DNA of 64,000 nt from Marinobacter litoralis (GTDB lineage Bacteria; Pseudomonadota; Gammaproteobacteria; Pseudomonadales; Oleiphilaceae), in NCBI RefSeq assembly GCF_003336705.1, contig NZ_QMDL01000002.1, positions 729,262 through 793,261 of the forward strand, written 5' to 3'. Shown here in pieces: positions 25,099 through 35,354 of this stretch. Below the pieces are notes generated by a model. That model had not been told where the DNA came from, did no database searches, and saw only the letters and a list, made by a program, of their open reading frames with translations. A program made the position numbers and the translations under genes. Numbering within the stretch: position 1 is the stretch's first letter; the number at the start of each line of letters is the position of its first letter.

Positions 25099-26073
25099 AT
25101 GACAGCGAAGGTCCGCGAACCCCAAAGTGAGGAAGAACTCCTGCTCTATAGACTGAGCCTTCGGTTAGGACCGGTGCACGCTCGCCAGCGGCTAGGCATC
25201 GAACAGGAGTCAGAAGCCCTATTGATGGGTCGGGACAAGCGTTCTTTCCATCTGGAAAACCTCACAAACGCCCCTCGGTTAATCCGCTTTTGCCTGAAAG
25301 CCCTCGGGCTGTTCAACCGGGCACAGGCTAACAGCCGTATCCTGAAAACCGCCGCCAACACCTTCACTGTGCCAAATCTTCCGCCTGCATTCGATGGCTT
25401 TCGGATTCTTCACCTGACCGACCTGCATGTGGACATGGATGAGCACAATCTGCAGGCGGTTATCCGGCAAATCCAGCCTCTGGAATATGACCTGTGCGTT
25501 CTGACCGGTGATTACCGTCAGCTTACCTGGGGGCCGATAGATGCCTCTCTGGACGGCATGGCACGCCTTCGGGACGCAATTCGGGGCGACGCCTACGCCG
25601 TTCTGGGAAACCACGACAGCGTGCGCATGGTGCCCGCACTGGAGGATATGGGCTACCGCCTGCTGATGAACGAGATGACCCCGCTGGAACGCGCGGGCGA
25701 AACCGTCTATCTGTCGGGAATAGATGATGCCCACTATTACAAAGCACACAACTTGCACAAAGCCGGTGATGACATTCCTATCGGCGGTGTGAGCTTATTG
25801 CTCAGCCACACCCCTGAAGTCTGGCGCGAAGCCGCGCATGCCGGCTACGATCTGTTCCTGTGCGGCCATACCCACGGGGGCCAGCTCTGTTTGCCCGGTG
25901 GTATTCCTGTGACGCTGGATTCCGATTGCCCCCGGCACCTGGGCCGGGGTTTCTGGCGAGTGAATGGCATGCAGGGTTACACCTCGCCGGGTTCCGGCAC
26001 ATCTGTCTTGAATGTTCGCCTGAATTGCCCCCCGGAGGTCACACTGCATACACTGACACGAGGTCCGGCCTAA
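25099..26073 (+). CDS. Calcineurin-like metallophosphoesterase (YkuE/LpxG-like)
   Basis: 324 residues. The metal-binding series is complete: DLHVD, GDYRQ, GNHD, SHTPE and GHTHGGQ. These enzymes hydrolyse phosphoesters, and the YkuE/YaeI group acts on membrane phospholipid-type substrates. The first about 95 residues are basic and lack the usual membrane anchor; instead they read RLGPVHARQRLGIEQESE, unlike typical YaeI. Its stop is 3 bp before the end of the convergent CarS-like gene, leaving no room for a terminator between them. Confidence 0.85.
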   Translation: MTAKVREPQSEEELLLYRLSLRLGPVHARQRLGIEQESEALLMGRDKRSFHLENLTNAPRLIRFCLKALGLFNRAQANSRILKTAANTFTVPNLPPAFDGFRILHLTDLHVDMDEHNLQAVIRQIQPLEYDLCVLTGDYRQLTWGPIDASLDGMARLRDAIRGDAYAVLGNHDSVRMVPALEDMGYRLLMNEMTPLERAGETVYLSGIDDAHYYKAHNLHKAGDDIPIGGVSLLLSHTPEVWREAAHAGYDLFLCGHTHGGQLCLPGGIPVTLDSDCPRHLGRGFWRVNGMQGYTSPGSGTSVLNVRLNCPPEVTLHTLTRGPA

Positions 26074-26076
26074 GAG

Positions 26077-26559
26077 TCAATGAGGCTGTTTTCGGATTCC
26101 CAAGCGGAATAACAGGGGGGAGAACAGCATGTTGGAGAGAGCGAAAAGTACCGCGATCGCCGCAACTTCCCACAACGGTAAAGGAAACCAGAGCCAGGCC
26201 ATGAGCATTGGTAAGGCAGCTTCAGGCATCTGATCAAGCCAAACCGCTCGAGCACTGGGCGCCAGCCCAATCCGGCGTTTTATAAAGCTGCTGAGCAAGT
26301 CTCCCAGCAAAGATAGCGCACCGAAGAGAACGCCAAACAGCCAGCCCAGCTCTAACCAGAGCGCAAATAACGAACACGCCACCGTACCCAAGATAAAGCC
26401 GCGCCACGTTTTGCTCGGCCCGAACAGTGGCCGGCCATCGGCCCACGTCAGGCCGGCATCCACTGGCCAGTCCGTGCTGTTCGGCAACAACCGAGCTACA
26501 ACCACCGGAACACCGTTGGCCAAGACCAACAATACGAAGAGCTCCAGCGATAACAACAA
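26077..26559 (-). CDS. CarS-like (CDP-archaeol synthase family) membrane protein
   Basis: 160 residues with four to five hydrophobic segments and the family core NGVPVVVARLL, GRPLFGPSKTWRG and LGDLLSSFIKRRIG, which form the CTP-dependent cytidylyltransferase site shared by CdsA and archaeal CarS. Bacterial members of this family exist but their lipid substrate is unknown; the organism does not need archaeol. It lies 24 bp downstream of fumC in the same direction. A role in making an unusual CDP-activated lipid alcohol is plausible but unproven. Confidence 0.75.
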   Translation of the reverse strand: MLLSLELFVLLVLANGVPVVVARLLPNSTDWPVDAGLTWADGRPLFGPSKTWRGFILGTVACSLFALWLELGWLFGVLFGALSLLGDLLSSFIKRRIGLAPSARAVWLDQMPEAALPMLMAWLWFPLPLWEVAAIAVLFALSNMLFSPLLFRLGIRKQPH

Positions 26560-26583
26560 GAACTCACCTCCGGCTGGGCCTGC

Positions 26584-27960
26584 TTAGGCGAGACCTCCAC
26601 GAGTCAATTTCAGTGGGTCCATCAACTCTTCAAGCCGCGCACGACTCAACCCACTCCGCTCTTCGGCCACATCGATCACCGGGCGCCCGGTGCTGTATGC
26701 CTCTTTGGCAATTTCCGATGCCAACGCATAACCAATTTCCGGGTTCAGTGCGGTCACCAGCACCGGATTGCGGCTGACACCATCACTCAAGTGGTCTGCA
26801 TTGACGGTAAAGCCCTGGATCGACTTATCCGCGAGGATGCCAGCAGCGCCTGTCATCAGTTGAATCATGTCCAACAAATTACCCGCTACCAATGGCAGCA
26901 TCACGTTAAGCTGAAAATTACCCGACTGGCCCGCAATCGCGACTGCCGCGTCCAATCCCATGACCTGCGCGGAAGCCATAGCAACCGATTCAGGAATCAC
27001 CGGGTTCACCTTACCCGGCATGATGCTGCTACCCGGTTGCAGCGCCGGCAGGCTGATTTCCGCCAAACCATGGATCGGACCACTGTTCATCCAGCGCAAA
27101 TCGTTGGCGATTTTCGTGAGCACCACAGCCACGCTCCGCAACTGGGCCGACAACGACAACGGTGCATCCACCGCACTTATGCCGACAAACTTATGGTCGA
27201 GGGACTTAAACGAAAAGCCGGTGTTCATTTTCAGGAACTTGACGAACTGTTTGGCAAACTCGGAAGCCGCATTCACGCCGGTACCCACTGCCGTACCGCC
27301 TTGGGGCAAATACGCCAATTCATCCAGCACCGTTTCCAAACGCTTTTCTGCCGCTGCGAGCTGTTCACGCCAGGTTCTCAGTTCCTGCCCGAGCGTGACC
27401 GGCATGGCATCCATCAGGTGCGTTCTGCCAGTTTTTACTTGTTTGCTGAATTCCGCTTCTCGCTCGTAAATCACGCCCTGAAGATGTGACAGCGCCGGCA
27501 TCAGCTGCCCTTTGACCGCCAGCAGTGAACTCACATGAATGGCTGTTGGAATCACATCATTGGAACTTTGGCTCATGTTGACGTGATCATTCGGGTGAAC
27601 CTCATGCCCTTGTTGGGAGGCAATCGAGGCAATGACCTCATTCAGATTCATGTTGGTACTGGTGCCAGACCCTGTCTGATAGCGGTCAATCGGAAACTGG
27701 TCGGCGTATTCACCGAGAATCAGCTTCTCGCAAGCATCGGCAATGGCATCCCGGCGCTGGCCGTCCAACAACCCCAATGAAGCATTGGCCTGCGCCGCTG
27801 CCCGCTTGATCTGCGCCAAGGCCTTAATGAAATTTTCGGGCATGGCCTGGCCGCTCACGGGAAAGTTATCAATGGCCCGCTGGGTCTGTGCCCCCCATAG
27901 CGCATTGGCGGGAACCATCACCTCGCCCAGACTGTCCTTTTCCACTCGGTAATCGCTCAT
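26584..27960 (-). CDS. fumC: Class II fumarate hydratase
   Basis: 458 residues from ATG 27960 with GGAGGG upstream. FumC interconverts fumarate and malate in the TCA cycle without an iron-sulfur cluster. The fumarase/aspartase signature GSSIMPGKVNP is intact, as are SSNDVIPTA and TGRTHLMDAMP. Iron-independent fumarase fits the oxidative theme of neighbouring msrAB. The CarS-like gene follows and may be co-transcribed. Confidence 0.96.
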   Translation of the reverse strand: MSDYRVEKDSLGEVMVPANALWGAQTQRAIDNFPVSGQAMPENFIKALAQIKRAAAQANASLGLLDGQRRDAIADACEKLILGEYADQFPIDRYQTGSGTSTNMNLNEVIASIASQQGHEVHPNDHVNMSQSSNDVIPTAIHVSSLLAVKGQLMPALSHLQGVIYEREAEFSKQVKTGRTHLMDAMPVTLGQELRTWREQLAAAEKRLETVLDELAYLPQGGTAVGTGVNAASEFAKQFVKFLKMNTGFSFKSLDHKFVGISAVDAPLSLSAQLRSVAVVLTKIANDLRWMNSGPIHGLAEISLPALQPGSSIMPGKVNPVIPESVAMASAQVMGLDAAVAIAGQSGNFQLNVMLPLVAGNLLDMIQLMTGAAGILADKSIQGFTVNADHLSDGVSRNPVLVTALNPEIGYALASEIAKEAYSTGRPVIDVAEERSGLSRARLEELMDPLKLTRGGLA

Positions 27961-28012
27961 CACACCCTCCCTATTCTTACTTTGCCATGCTTATCAGCAC
28001 ACGAGCTTACAC

Positions 28013-28300
28013 CTAGCCTGCGCGCGCCGGTGACTTTAATCGGACATGGTCGCAAATACCGGTGACTTGCTCAAAGTTGAGGATCAAGGTGTGCACCGTC
28101 AAGGTGTAGGTATCGTGCAGGTGGAATTTGAAACGCCGCTGTTTCTCCCCTTGCAGAAACGCATCGTACTCACGCACCAGCTCCCGCACGTCACCACCTT
28201 CATTCTGGCTCCAGGTGGCGTTGTACGGGCCCAGCACGGCGCCGCCTGCCAGGCAGACGGTGACTTCGTGATTGGTGAGACTGCCGTTCTCCGTTGTCAT
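28013..28300 (-). CDS. Small hypothetical protein
   Basis: 95 residues, soluble, no signal peptide. It contains HLHDTYTLTVHTLILNF near the C-terminus and an acidic middle (REYDAFLQGEKQRR). I do not recognise the family. It is separated from fumC and from the kinase gene by about 50 and 85 bp and is probably transcribed with one of them. Composition and length look like a real gene, but confidence is limited. Confidence 0.55.
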   Translation of the reverse strand: MTTENGSLTNHEVTVCLAGGAVLGPYNATWSQNEGGDVRELVREYDAFLQGEKQRRFKFHLHDTYTLTVHTLILNFEQVTGICDHVRLKSPARAG

Positions 28301-28386
28301 AAACCGCTCCTACAAATGATGTTTTCTATCAGTGTAGTCGCTCTCCAGCCTCGAATACGATTGCTGCTCGCAAAACGAACAGCCCG

Positions 28387-30141
28387 TCAGGTGGCCGACG
28401 ACGTGACGCAACTGGTGAGCAGTGCTCTTAAGCGATTCGGTTTAACGGGTTTATTCAATACAGGCAGATACTGCGCCCGCAAAAGCGTGCGAACCTCATC
28501 ACTGCGATCCGCCGTGATAATCGCGCCGGGCACATCTTCTCCCAGATACTTTCGCACCCTGTGAATCGCGTCGAAGCCGGTCTGATCGTTGTCCAGATGG
28601 TAATCTGCAAGTATGACAGTCGGCCGTTTGCCGGTCCGCGCAAGTTCCGCCAGTGCTTCATCGCGGCCGAGAACAGGCATGACCTCACAGCCCCAACGTT
28701 CGAGCAGCATCTGCATGCTTTCGAGCACGGCGGGTTCGTTATCGATCACCAATATCACAGTGCCATCAAAGCTCTCTCTCAGCACCGGCGGAACAACTGG
28801 CGGATGACGGTTTTCGTAGCGAGGTGCTGCAGCTCTCGGCAACGTCAGCGTAAACCGGGAGCCCTGGCTCAACTTGGAGGTAACATCAATTCGGCACCCC
28901 AGCACGCCGACCATTCGATCCACAATCGCCAAGCCCAATCCCGCCCCTTGTCGGCCACCTGTGCCATGGGGCAACACCTGATGGAACTCGGCAAAGATAT
29001 CCCGAAGTTTTTCGGGCGCGATTCCTACACCGGTGTCCCATACTTGCAGTTGCACACTTTCAGGCCGCACACGTACCGCCAGCAAAACACCCCCTTGCTG
29101 GGTATATCGGAAGGCGTTGCTTAAGAGATTCCGGACAATACGGGCAAGCATGCGCTGGTCGGTATGGACAAAGGCAGAGGCACTGCGAATCCGGAAATCA
29201 AGTTCCTCATTGGCAGCAACAGCACTGAACTCTTCCCCCATATCCCGCACCAACTCGTTGATGTCGAGATGGACAAAGTCTGGCTTCATGGCCTGCTGAT
29301 CCAGCTTGGAGATGTCCAGCAGATCAGCCAAGAGTTCTTCCGCACCCTCCAGTGCGCGATGAGCCTGTCGAACCATCTTGCTTTCGCGCTCTGGCAAAGC
29401 CCCTTCCTGAAGCGCCGACACCATCAAGCGCGCCGCATTCAGGGGTTGCAACAAATCATGGCTGGCAGCGGCCAAATATTTGTCTTTGCTACGATTCGCT
29501 TCTTCCGCCGCGTCCTTGGCAACGACCAGTTCTCGCTCGACCTTTTCGCGTTCTTCAATCTGATAGCGCAAATCAACATTGGCGTTCTGCAGAGCCTCCG
29601 TGCGCTCCAAAACCCGATGCTCCAGCTCCGCGTTCAGTTGCTCCAGCCGTTGACGTGCATGAACGCGCTCCGAAATGTCCGCTACAAAGGTTTCGACAAC
29701 CTCGGGCCCGAGATCAGGCCGCCTGAGCATGGTAATGGCCACATCCACCGCGGTTTGGTCGGCGCGCCGAAACCGAGTTTCCCGTGCATTCAGGCTTCCA
29801 CGATCCAGCAACTCCTGGCGAAGCGCGTCGAACTCCGCTGCGCTAAAAAAAAGCTGCTCTCGCAACCGCACAATGCTGCTCTGTAATTGCTCCGCACTGT
29901 CATAACCGCAAATGCGTGCCATCGCCGGGTTACAGGCCACAAACCCGCCTCGGAGGTTGGCTTGGAATATGCCGTGAAGCGCATTCTCGAACAGCCATTT
30001 ATACCGATTGCGCTCCTGCTCGAGTTCGTCAATTCGCTGCTGAAGGGCGGGATAGTAATTTTTTCGAACCGATTGGCGACCCAAACCCAACAGGTCGCCT
30101 ATGCCGTATTCGCCTGGATCCGTTTCAGAGGGCTTCTTCAT
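28387..30141 (-). CDS. PAS hybrid sensor kinase, ErcS'-like
   Basis: 584 residues, no membrane segment. Order: N-terminal coiled coil (about 30-50), PAS domain (about 45-160), second coiled coil (165-215), HisKA with H228 in AAASHDLLQPLNAARL, HATPase with WDTGVGIAPEK and GAGLGLAIVD, and a receiver domain with phosphoacceptor D513. The final receiver and the absence of a partner regulator here match ErcS'-type kinases, which in P. aeruginosa act in the ethanol oxidation hierarchy. The gene overlaps ercA by 17 bp, the same ercA-ercS' order as in P. aeruginosa, and probably signals towards the LuxR-type regulators near 49 and 57 kb. Confidence 0.85.
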   Translation of the reverse strand: MKKPSETDPGEYGIGDLLGLGRQSVRKNYYPALQQRIDELEQERNRYKWLFENALHGIFQANLRGGFVACNPAMARICGYDSAEQLQSSIVRLREQLFFSAAEFDALRQELLDRGSLNARETRFRRADQTAVDVAITMLRRPDLGPEVVETFVADISERVHARQRLEQLNAELEHRVLERTEALQNANVDLRYQIEEREKVERELVVAKDAAEEANRSKDKYLAAASHDLLQPLNAARLMVSALQEGALPERESKMVRQAHRALEGAEELLADLLDISKLDQQAMKPDFVHLDINELVRDMGEEFSAVAANEELDFRIRSASAFVHTDQRMLARIVRNLLSNAFRYTQQGGVLLAVRVRPESVQLQVWDTGVGIAPEKLRDIFAEFHQVLPHGTGGRQGAGLGLAIVDRMVGVLGCRIDVTSKLSQGSRFTLTLPRAAAPRYENRHPPVVPPVLRESFDGTVILVIDNEPAVLESMQMLLERWGCEVMPVLGRDEALAELARTGKRPTVILADYHLDNDQTGFDAIHRVRKYLGEDVPGAIITADRSDEVRTLLRAQYLPVLNKPVKPNRLRALLTSCVTSSAT

Positions 30142-31288
30142 AAACCACCTGAACGTCCCTCAAAGACGACTTTCGAGGGTTCGTCAGTATGCAGGGGTCT
30201 TTCAGGGCGTAGCCGGAGAGGTAAGGAATATCCGACACGCTCACGCCCAATTCATTCAAACGCGCTTCCAACCCGAGTGTTTTCTTGAGTGAGATGATTC
30301 TCGACATCAAGCGCTTTTTGACCAGCGCATTGGCCATACCGCGGGTATCAATATCCATAGCCTCGGCCACTCGCCGAAAGCGATCCTCTGCCGAGGCAAA
30401 GTTATACCCAACAACGTGTTCCAGCAGAAGCGCGTTGCACAATCCGTGGGGCAGATCGAGAAACCCACCCAGGCTATGGGACATGGCGTGTACGGCACCA
30501 AGAATAGCATTCGAGAACGCAAGGCCCGCCTGCATGGACGCGAGCATGATTTGCTCTCTAAGCACCGGATCAGACGGGTTTGCCACCAAAGGCTCTAAGT
30601 TGCGGTTAATCAGGCGGATGGCTTCCAAGGCATGCGTATCGGTGAGCGGCCCACTGCCCGTAGAAACGAAAGCCTCAATCGCGTGAACCAAAGCATCTAC
30701 GCCCGTGCAAGCGGTAAGATACGACCCCATGGTTTCTGTCACCTCGGGGTCGATCAGAGACACATCCGGAACCACCGCTTTACTGATGATGGAGAATTTG
30801 AAGCGGCGATCCGGATCCGAAATGATCGCGAACTGCGAGACATCCGCCGAGGTGCCGGCGGTGGTCGGTATCAATATGAGCGGGGGCGGCGGGTTGGTAA
30901 TGGTATCCACACCTTCAAACTCGAGAATGCTGCGACCGTGAGTTGCAACAATGCCAATACCCTTGGCGCAATCCATGGGACTACCACCACCGATGGCAAC
31001 AATCACATCGCACTGGTTGGCCAGGTACTGTTCAGCCCCGGCCATCACCTCATCTACCTTCGGGTTGGGTGAGATTGCTGTAAACGTCGTACTTTCAAGC
31101 CCCGACTCGGCTAACAACTGCTCTATCTCGTGCACCCAACCCGCGGCCTTCACACCCGGATCAGATACCAAAAAGACATGCCTCGCACCAAAATTGGCCG
31201 CGAAGTTCGCAACCGACCGTCGGGAGCCGGCCCCAAATACGATTTCTGGCGAGACAAACTTGCGAAGGGATGAAATGTCATGACTCAT
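30125..31288 (-). CDS. ercA: Iron-containing alcohol dehydrogenase ErcA
   Basis: 387 residues of the group III iron-dependent alcohol dehydrogenases. NAD-binding region GGGSPMDCAKGIG and the metal site DALVHAIEAFVS ... GAVHAMSHSLGGF ... LPHGLCNALLL supply the Asp/His ligands. In P. aeruginosa ErcA is required for PQQ-dependent ethanol growth in a regulatory way, despite being an enzyme. It overlaps the downstream sensor kinase by 17 bp, tying the two together. ercA lies between ercS' and the pqq operon as in Pseudomonas. Confidence 0.9.
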   Translation of the reverse strand: MSHDISSLRKFVSPEIVFGAGSRRSVANFAANFGARHVFLVSDPGVKAAGWVHEIEQLLAESGLESTTFTAISPNPKVDEVMAGAEQYLANQCDVIVAIGGGSPMDCAKGIGIVATHGRSILEFEGVDTITNPPPPLILIPTTAGTSADVSQFAIISDPDRRFKFSIISKAVVPDVSLIDPEVTETMGSYLTACTGVDALVHAIEAFVSTGSGPLTDTHALEAIRLINRNLEPLVANPSDPVLREQIMLASMQAGLAFSNAILGAVHAMSHSLGGFLDLPHGLCNALLLEHVVGYNFASAEDRFRRVAEAMDIDTRGMANALVKKRLMSRIISLKKTLGLEARLNELGVSVSDIPYLSGYALKDPCILTNPRKSSLRDVQVVYEEAL

Positions 31289-31370
31289 GGCGGCCTTATC
31301 AACTCGGTTGTTGTTATAGGTACTGCTGACATACTACCCCATGTTTCAGGGCGCGACACCGGGCTTTTGG

Positions 31371-33239
31371 CTAACACCTCCGTCTCGCCAAGGCTGAATA
31401 GAATAGCCAAAGCGTATCAAGTACTTTGACTTGGCTCTCCAAGGTGCGGAATCCGTGCTCCTCTTCATCGAACCAAACAAGCTCTGCTTGCTGGCCAGTC
31501 TCTTTAAGGGCCTTAACCATCGAGAGCGTCTGCTCTGGAACAACAACGCGGTCACGCCCACCTTGAAAGAACAACGACGGGCAAGCAATCTGCCTGGCTA
31601 GTCGCGCCGGTGTACGAGTTTGCCATCGGTGGCCCTTTGGCCCAGGTTCACCTAAAAGCCAATCCAGATAACCGGACTCAAAGCGATGAGTGGCGGCTTT
31701 CAACGTTAGCGGGTCGGTAACACCGTATAAACTTGCCAGCCCACTCAGGCGCTGCTCAGGCTGGATAGCCGACATAAGCGCGGTATAGCCCCCCGAGCTT
31801 CTGCCCTGAACAAACACCCTGTTGGGATCAACCAAACCAGCGTCGCTGAGCGCAGCTTTCATCCTGAACATATCGCCGACATCGGTCTCGCCCCATTGGC
31901 CCGCCAGCGCCTGCCGGAACTCGCGACCAAACCCGGTGCTGCCGGTATAATTTACTTCCGCAACCGCAAACCCCCGCTGACACCAGAACTGCGCCTGGGG
32001 ATTGAATGTTGCGTAGGCCGCCGACGTTGGCCCGCCGTGCGCGATCAAAATAAGCGGCGGCTTTTCAACAGGGTGCTCCGGCAGGTACAAAAACCCTTGC
32101 AACGCATGAGGATGCTCGCCGCCAGATGGGAGCACAATACTCTCTGGCCATACACAGCTCTTGCCACCTAAAGGAACAGGCGCACTAAACAGTGGCTGAG
32201 CTTGCTGTCCGGCCAAAAGATTCAATCGTAGAATCGTGTCGCTCAGATCTGGCCTGCGCGCGACACAATATAGATCGTCGCCGCTGACGACGAGATCACG
32301 AAAATCGGTGTATGCACTAGCAATTTGCCTGATCTCGCCTTTCTGTTCCAGCCATAGCTCACCAATGCCTTGGCGATAGCGGACCCGTGCCCAACCACCT
32401 CCCGGTAGAGGACAAGCATGTTTTTCTGCCAACTGCCATGGCGCATTCGCGTGGTCCGTGCTGGAAGAAAGTGCGGGTAACCAATGCAGCTTTCCGTCTT
32501 GCCGGAGCACCCGATAAGGCTGCCACCAATTACCGTGGTCTGAGACAACCCACAAACTTTGTGCCACGAATTGCGGTTGCTGAACGCTGCCACCCCCGGG
32601 CGGTTCGGCTTTGGCGACATTTACCGGCTGACCGGAGCTCTCCAACTCAGCGAGACAAACCCACGATTGATCCCACGGCATATGGGGAGAAAACCACCCG
32701 GTCCATGCAATCTGCTGCCCGTCCTGACAGACGGCTGGAGCCCCGTAAAAGTCAAATTGATCATCCAGGACCGTCAGACGGCCAAAAAAATCAACGGCGA
32801 CCAGGTCTTGCTCTCCCCGCTTCTCTCGAACAGCTATCCAACGCATCCGGAGCGGATCGGGCGTAAGCCCGCCCCATGTAGAATCTGGGTCCCTGACCAA
32901 AAGCTGCCGTTGGCCGCTCTTCAGATTCATGCTCCAAAGGCATTGTTCCTCCGACACCCAGCACACAAATTCCGAAGTGACTGCATAAGCGCCGCCACCG
33001 TAGCCGTTCAGCCGGCTGCGGATACTGTCCCCCGTATTCAGTCGCTCTGATCGTTGACCATCAAACCGCCATAGACTGACAAAGCCGTCCTCGGGCTCTG
33101 TCGCCAACCAAAAAAGCCCCCCCCCACTGACCCGCAACTCGGCATACTGTCGCGCCCCAGCACAGGCTTCCCGAGCTGAAATCAGCTCACTTTCGGAAAA
33201 AGACACGGGAGTTCTTGGTGTTTCGATAAACGAGATCAT
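31371..33239 (-). CDS. pqqH: S9-family peptidase, PqqH type
   Basis: 622 residues from ATG 33239; a longer frame would run far into pqqE. The N-terminal about 380 residues form a WD/beta-propeller-like domain and the C-terminal about 240 are an alpha/beta hydrolase of prolyl oligopeptidase type, with nucleophile in [11 protein letters not shown], the Asp in GGRDRVV and the His in DEEEHGF. In P. aeruginosa the homologous gene (pqqH) sits between pqqE and ercA as here. A role in processing the PqqA precursor is plausible; no M16-type PqqF is present in this window. It overlaps pqqE by 53 bp. Confidence 0.85.
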   Translation of the reverse strand: MISFIETPRTPVSFSESELISAREACAGARQYAELRVSGGGLFWLATEPEDGFVSLWRFDGQRSERLNTGDSIRSRLNGYGGGAYAVTSEFVCWVSEEQCLWSMNLKSGQRQLLVRDPDSTWGGLTPDPLRMRWIAVREKRGEQDLVAVDFFGRLTVLDDQFDFYGAPAVCQDGQQIAWTGWFSPHMPWDQSWVCLAELESSGQPVNVAKAEPPGGGSVQQPQFVAQSLWVVSDHGNWWQPYRVLRQDGKLHWLPALSSSTDHANAPWQLAEKHACPLPGGGWARVRYRQGIGELWLEQKGEIRQIASAYTDFRDLVVSGDDLYCVARRPDLSDTILRLNLLAGQQAQPLFSAPVPLGGKSCVWPESIVLPSGGEHPHALQGFLYLPEHPVEKPPLILIAHGGPTSAAYATFNPQAQFWCQRGFAVAEVNYTGSTGFGREFRQALAGQWGETDVGDMFRMKAALSDAGLVDPNRVFVQGRSSGGYTALMSAIQPEQRLSGLASLYGVTDPLTLKAATHRFESGYLDWLLGEPGPKGHRWQTRTPARLARQIACPSLFFQGGRDRVVVPEQTLSMVKALKETGQQAELVWFDEEEHGFRTLESQVKVLDTLWLFYSALARRRC

Positions 33240-34326
33240 CCAGCCCAGCCGTGGCATGCTCGGCCGCCGTTCGCGCAGCCAGAATCCGGTCATGATGAGG
33301 CGACTTTCCGCACACCGGGTCCGCATTATCGGCATCCCCAGTCAACAGGTAGGCCTGACAGCGACAACCGCCAAAATCCTTGTCTTTTTCATCACAGGAA
33401 CGGCACGGTTCCGGCATCCAGCTATCGCCCCGGTAATGGTTAAAGCCGGGGCTTTGGTACCAGATTTCTTCGAGCGACATCGACTGTACGTTCGGAAATT
33501 CGATGGGAAGTAACCGTGCACTGTGGCACGGCAAGGCCGTCCCATCGGGCGCTACGGTCAGAAACAGACTTCCCCAACCGTTCATGCAGGCCTTAGGGCG
33601 CTCCTCGTAATAGTCCGGAGTGACAAAAATCACTTTCATGGGATGCGCTCTCTCCCGGAGGTCATCCCGGTATTGATTCACCGTCGCCTCGGCGGTCTCT
33701 AACTGACCTCGCGAGGGCATCAACCCCTCACGATTGGCGAACGCCCAGCCATAGTATTGGCAGGTCGCCAGCTCGACATAATCCGCCCCGAGACTTTCAC
33801 AGAGCGTGAGAATATCCGACATCTGATGAATGTTGTGGCGATGGATGACGAAGTTGAGCACCATCGGATAACCCGCTTCTTTCACCGCCCGAGCCATGGC
33901 CAGTTTTTGTTCAAATGCCTTTTTGGAGCCTGCCACCGCATTGTTCAACTCCGGGTCTGAGGCCTGAAAACTTACCTGAATATGATCCAGCCCAGCCTCC
34001 GCGAAGGCCTGAACCTTGGCTTCGGTGAGCCCTAATCCAGAGGTGATCAAGTTGGTGTAATAGCCCAGTTCCCGGGCACCAGCGATGAGCTCCGGTAAGT
34101 CTTGGCGCACCAACGGCTCGCCGCCGGAAAAACCCAACTGGGCCGCGCCCATGGCTCGGCCCTGCCGCAGCACATCCAGCCACTGTTCGGTGGAGAGTTC
34201 TTGCTCACGGTCAGCATAATCCAGCGGGTTTGAGCAGTACGGGCACTGAAGTGGGCAGCGATAGGTCAGTTCGGCCAGCAACCATAAAGGCGGCCCGGCA
34301 GTAGCATCGGAGCAGCTCATAACCAT
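33187..34326 (-). CDS. pqqE: PQQ biosynthesis radical SAM protein PqqE
   Basis: 379 residues. The radical SAM cluster motif is C24-PLQ-C28-PY-C31 (CX3CX2C), and the C-terminal SPASM region has the extra Cys residues [23 protein letters not shown] and [19 protein letters not shown] for auxiliary clusters. PqqE joins the Glu and Tyr side chains of PqqA. The start overlaps the pqqD stop by 10 bp, as expected for coupled translation, and PqqD is its partner. Confidence 0.97.
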   Translation of the reverse strand: MVMSCSDATAGPPLWLLAELTYRCPLQCPYCSNPLDYADREQELSTEQWLDVLRQGRAMGAAQLGFSGGEPLVRQDLPELIAGARELGYYTNLITSGLGLTEAKVQAFAEAGLDHIQVSFQASDPELNNAVAGSKKAFEQKLAMARAVKEAGYPMVLNFVIHRHNIHQMSDILTLCESLGADYVELATCQYYGWAFANREGLMPSRGQLETAEATVNQYRDDLRERAHPMKVIFVTPDYYEERPKACMNGWGSLFLTVAPDGTALPCHSARLLPIEFPNVQSMSLEEIWYQSPGFNHYRGDSWMPEPCRSCDEKDKDFGGCRCQAYLLTGDADNADPVCGKSPHHDRILAARTAAEHATAGLDDLVYRNTKNSRVFFRK

Positions 34327-34601
34327 TCAATCCAATGTTGGTTTGTGGCATCGACCAGAAACTGCTCCACATCGCCCGACAGAGAGCCGGCCTCTGGAAA
34401 CTTGCTTTCAAGCGATGCGATAATTTCCTGCTTAGACTGAACACCATCCACCTCTGCCAAAATGGCGCCGGCACTGGCATTCAATTTAACCATGCCTTCG
34501 GGATACAACAGCACATGACTTTGTTGAGCCGGCTCCCACTGAAAGCGAAAGCCTCTTCTCACATTCGGGATATCAGCCACAAAAATCTCCTTACACGCCA
34601 C
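34317..34601 (-). CDS. pqqD: PqqA-binding peptide chaperone PqqD
   Basis: 94 residues from GTG 34601. The core [28 protein letters not shown] (broken here only as a description of positions about 14-41), followed by ILAEVDG and a winged-helix-like C-terminus, is typical of PqqD, which binds the PqqA peptide and hands it to PqqE. It overlaps pqqC by 11 bp and pqqE by 10 bp, so the genes are translationally coupled. The GTG start is the only one consistent with the frame and family length. Confidence 0.93.
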   Translation of the reverse strand: MACKEIFVADIPNVRRGFRFQWEPAQQSHVLLYPEGMVKLNASAGAILAEVDGVQSKQEIIASLESKFPEAGSLSGDVEQFLVDATNQHWIEWL

Positions 34602-35346
34602 GATGCCAGACCTGCTTATCAGTCACGGTGTGATAGGGCGGCGTCTTGTGAACATAGGCCATGGACATGGCATCTAGCATGGTCCAGAGAATATCGAGCT
34701 TGAACTGTAATATCTCGAACGCCCGCTGCTGCTGAGCCTCCGTCACGAAGTGATCCAGGGTAATACCCAAGCCATGCTCCACATCTCGTCGCGCCTCAGA
34801 CAAACGCTTACGAAAATAGCGATAGCCGCCTTCTTCAATCCACGGATAGTGAGCCGGCCAACTGTCCAACCGGGACTGGTGAATTTCCGGCGCAAACAAT
34901 TCGGTTAATGACGAACAGGCCGCTTCCTGCCAGGTCGCTCGGCGGGCAAAGTTAAGGTATGCATCCACGGCAAACCGCACACCCGGCAACACGTGCCGCT
35001 GGTCAATCACCTCTTCCCGCGTCAGCCCTACGGCTTCAGCCAGCTGTAACCAGGCCTCAATGCCGCCGGCCGAATCCTCGTCACCGTCATGGTCCAGAAT
35101 TCGCTGCAACCATAACCGTCGGACCGCTGCATCCGGGCAGTTGGCCATAATGGCCGCATCTTTTTGGGGAATGTTAATCTGATAGTAATAACGGTTAGCC
35201 ACCCAGCCTCGAATTTGGTCCGGTGTGCAGGCACCGCTGTACATGGCGCGATGGAAAGGGTGATGAATATGGTAAAAAGCGCCTTTCACCCGCAACGCTT
35301 TTTCAAAACTGTCTCGACTCAGGACGGTGCTGACTTTAGCGTTCAT
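34591..35346 (-). CDS. pqqC: Pyrroloquinoline-quinone synthase PqqC
   Basis: 251 residues from ATG 35346, with GAGG upstream; the ATG at 35358 in frame has no such site and lies before the pqqB stop. The family region [14 protein letters not shown] and [13 protein letters not shown] hold the active-site His and Tyr residues, and [13 protein letters not shown] is conserved near residue 170. PqqC is a cofactor-free oxidase that makes the final ring closure and eight-electron oxidation giving PQQ. The order pqqABCDE is preserved. Confidence 0.97.
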   Translation of the reverse strand: MNAKVSTVLSRDSFEKALRVKGAFYHIHHPFHRAMYSGACTPDQIRGWVANRYYYQINIPQKDAAIMANCPDAAVRRLWLQRILDHDGDEDSAGGIEAWLQLAEAVGLTREEVIDQRHVLPGVRFAVDAYLNFARRATWQEAACSSLTELFAPEIHQSRLDSWPAHYPWIEEGGYRYFRKRLSEARRDVEHGLGITLDHFVTEAQQQRAFEILQFKLDILWTMLDAMSMAYVHKTPPYHTVTDKQVWHRGV

Positions 35347-35354
35347 AGCAGGCC

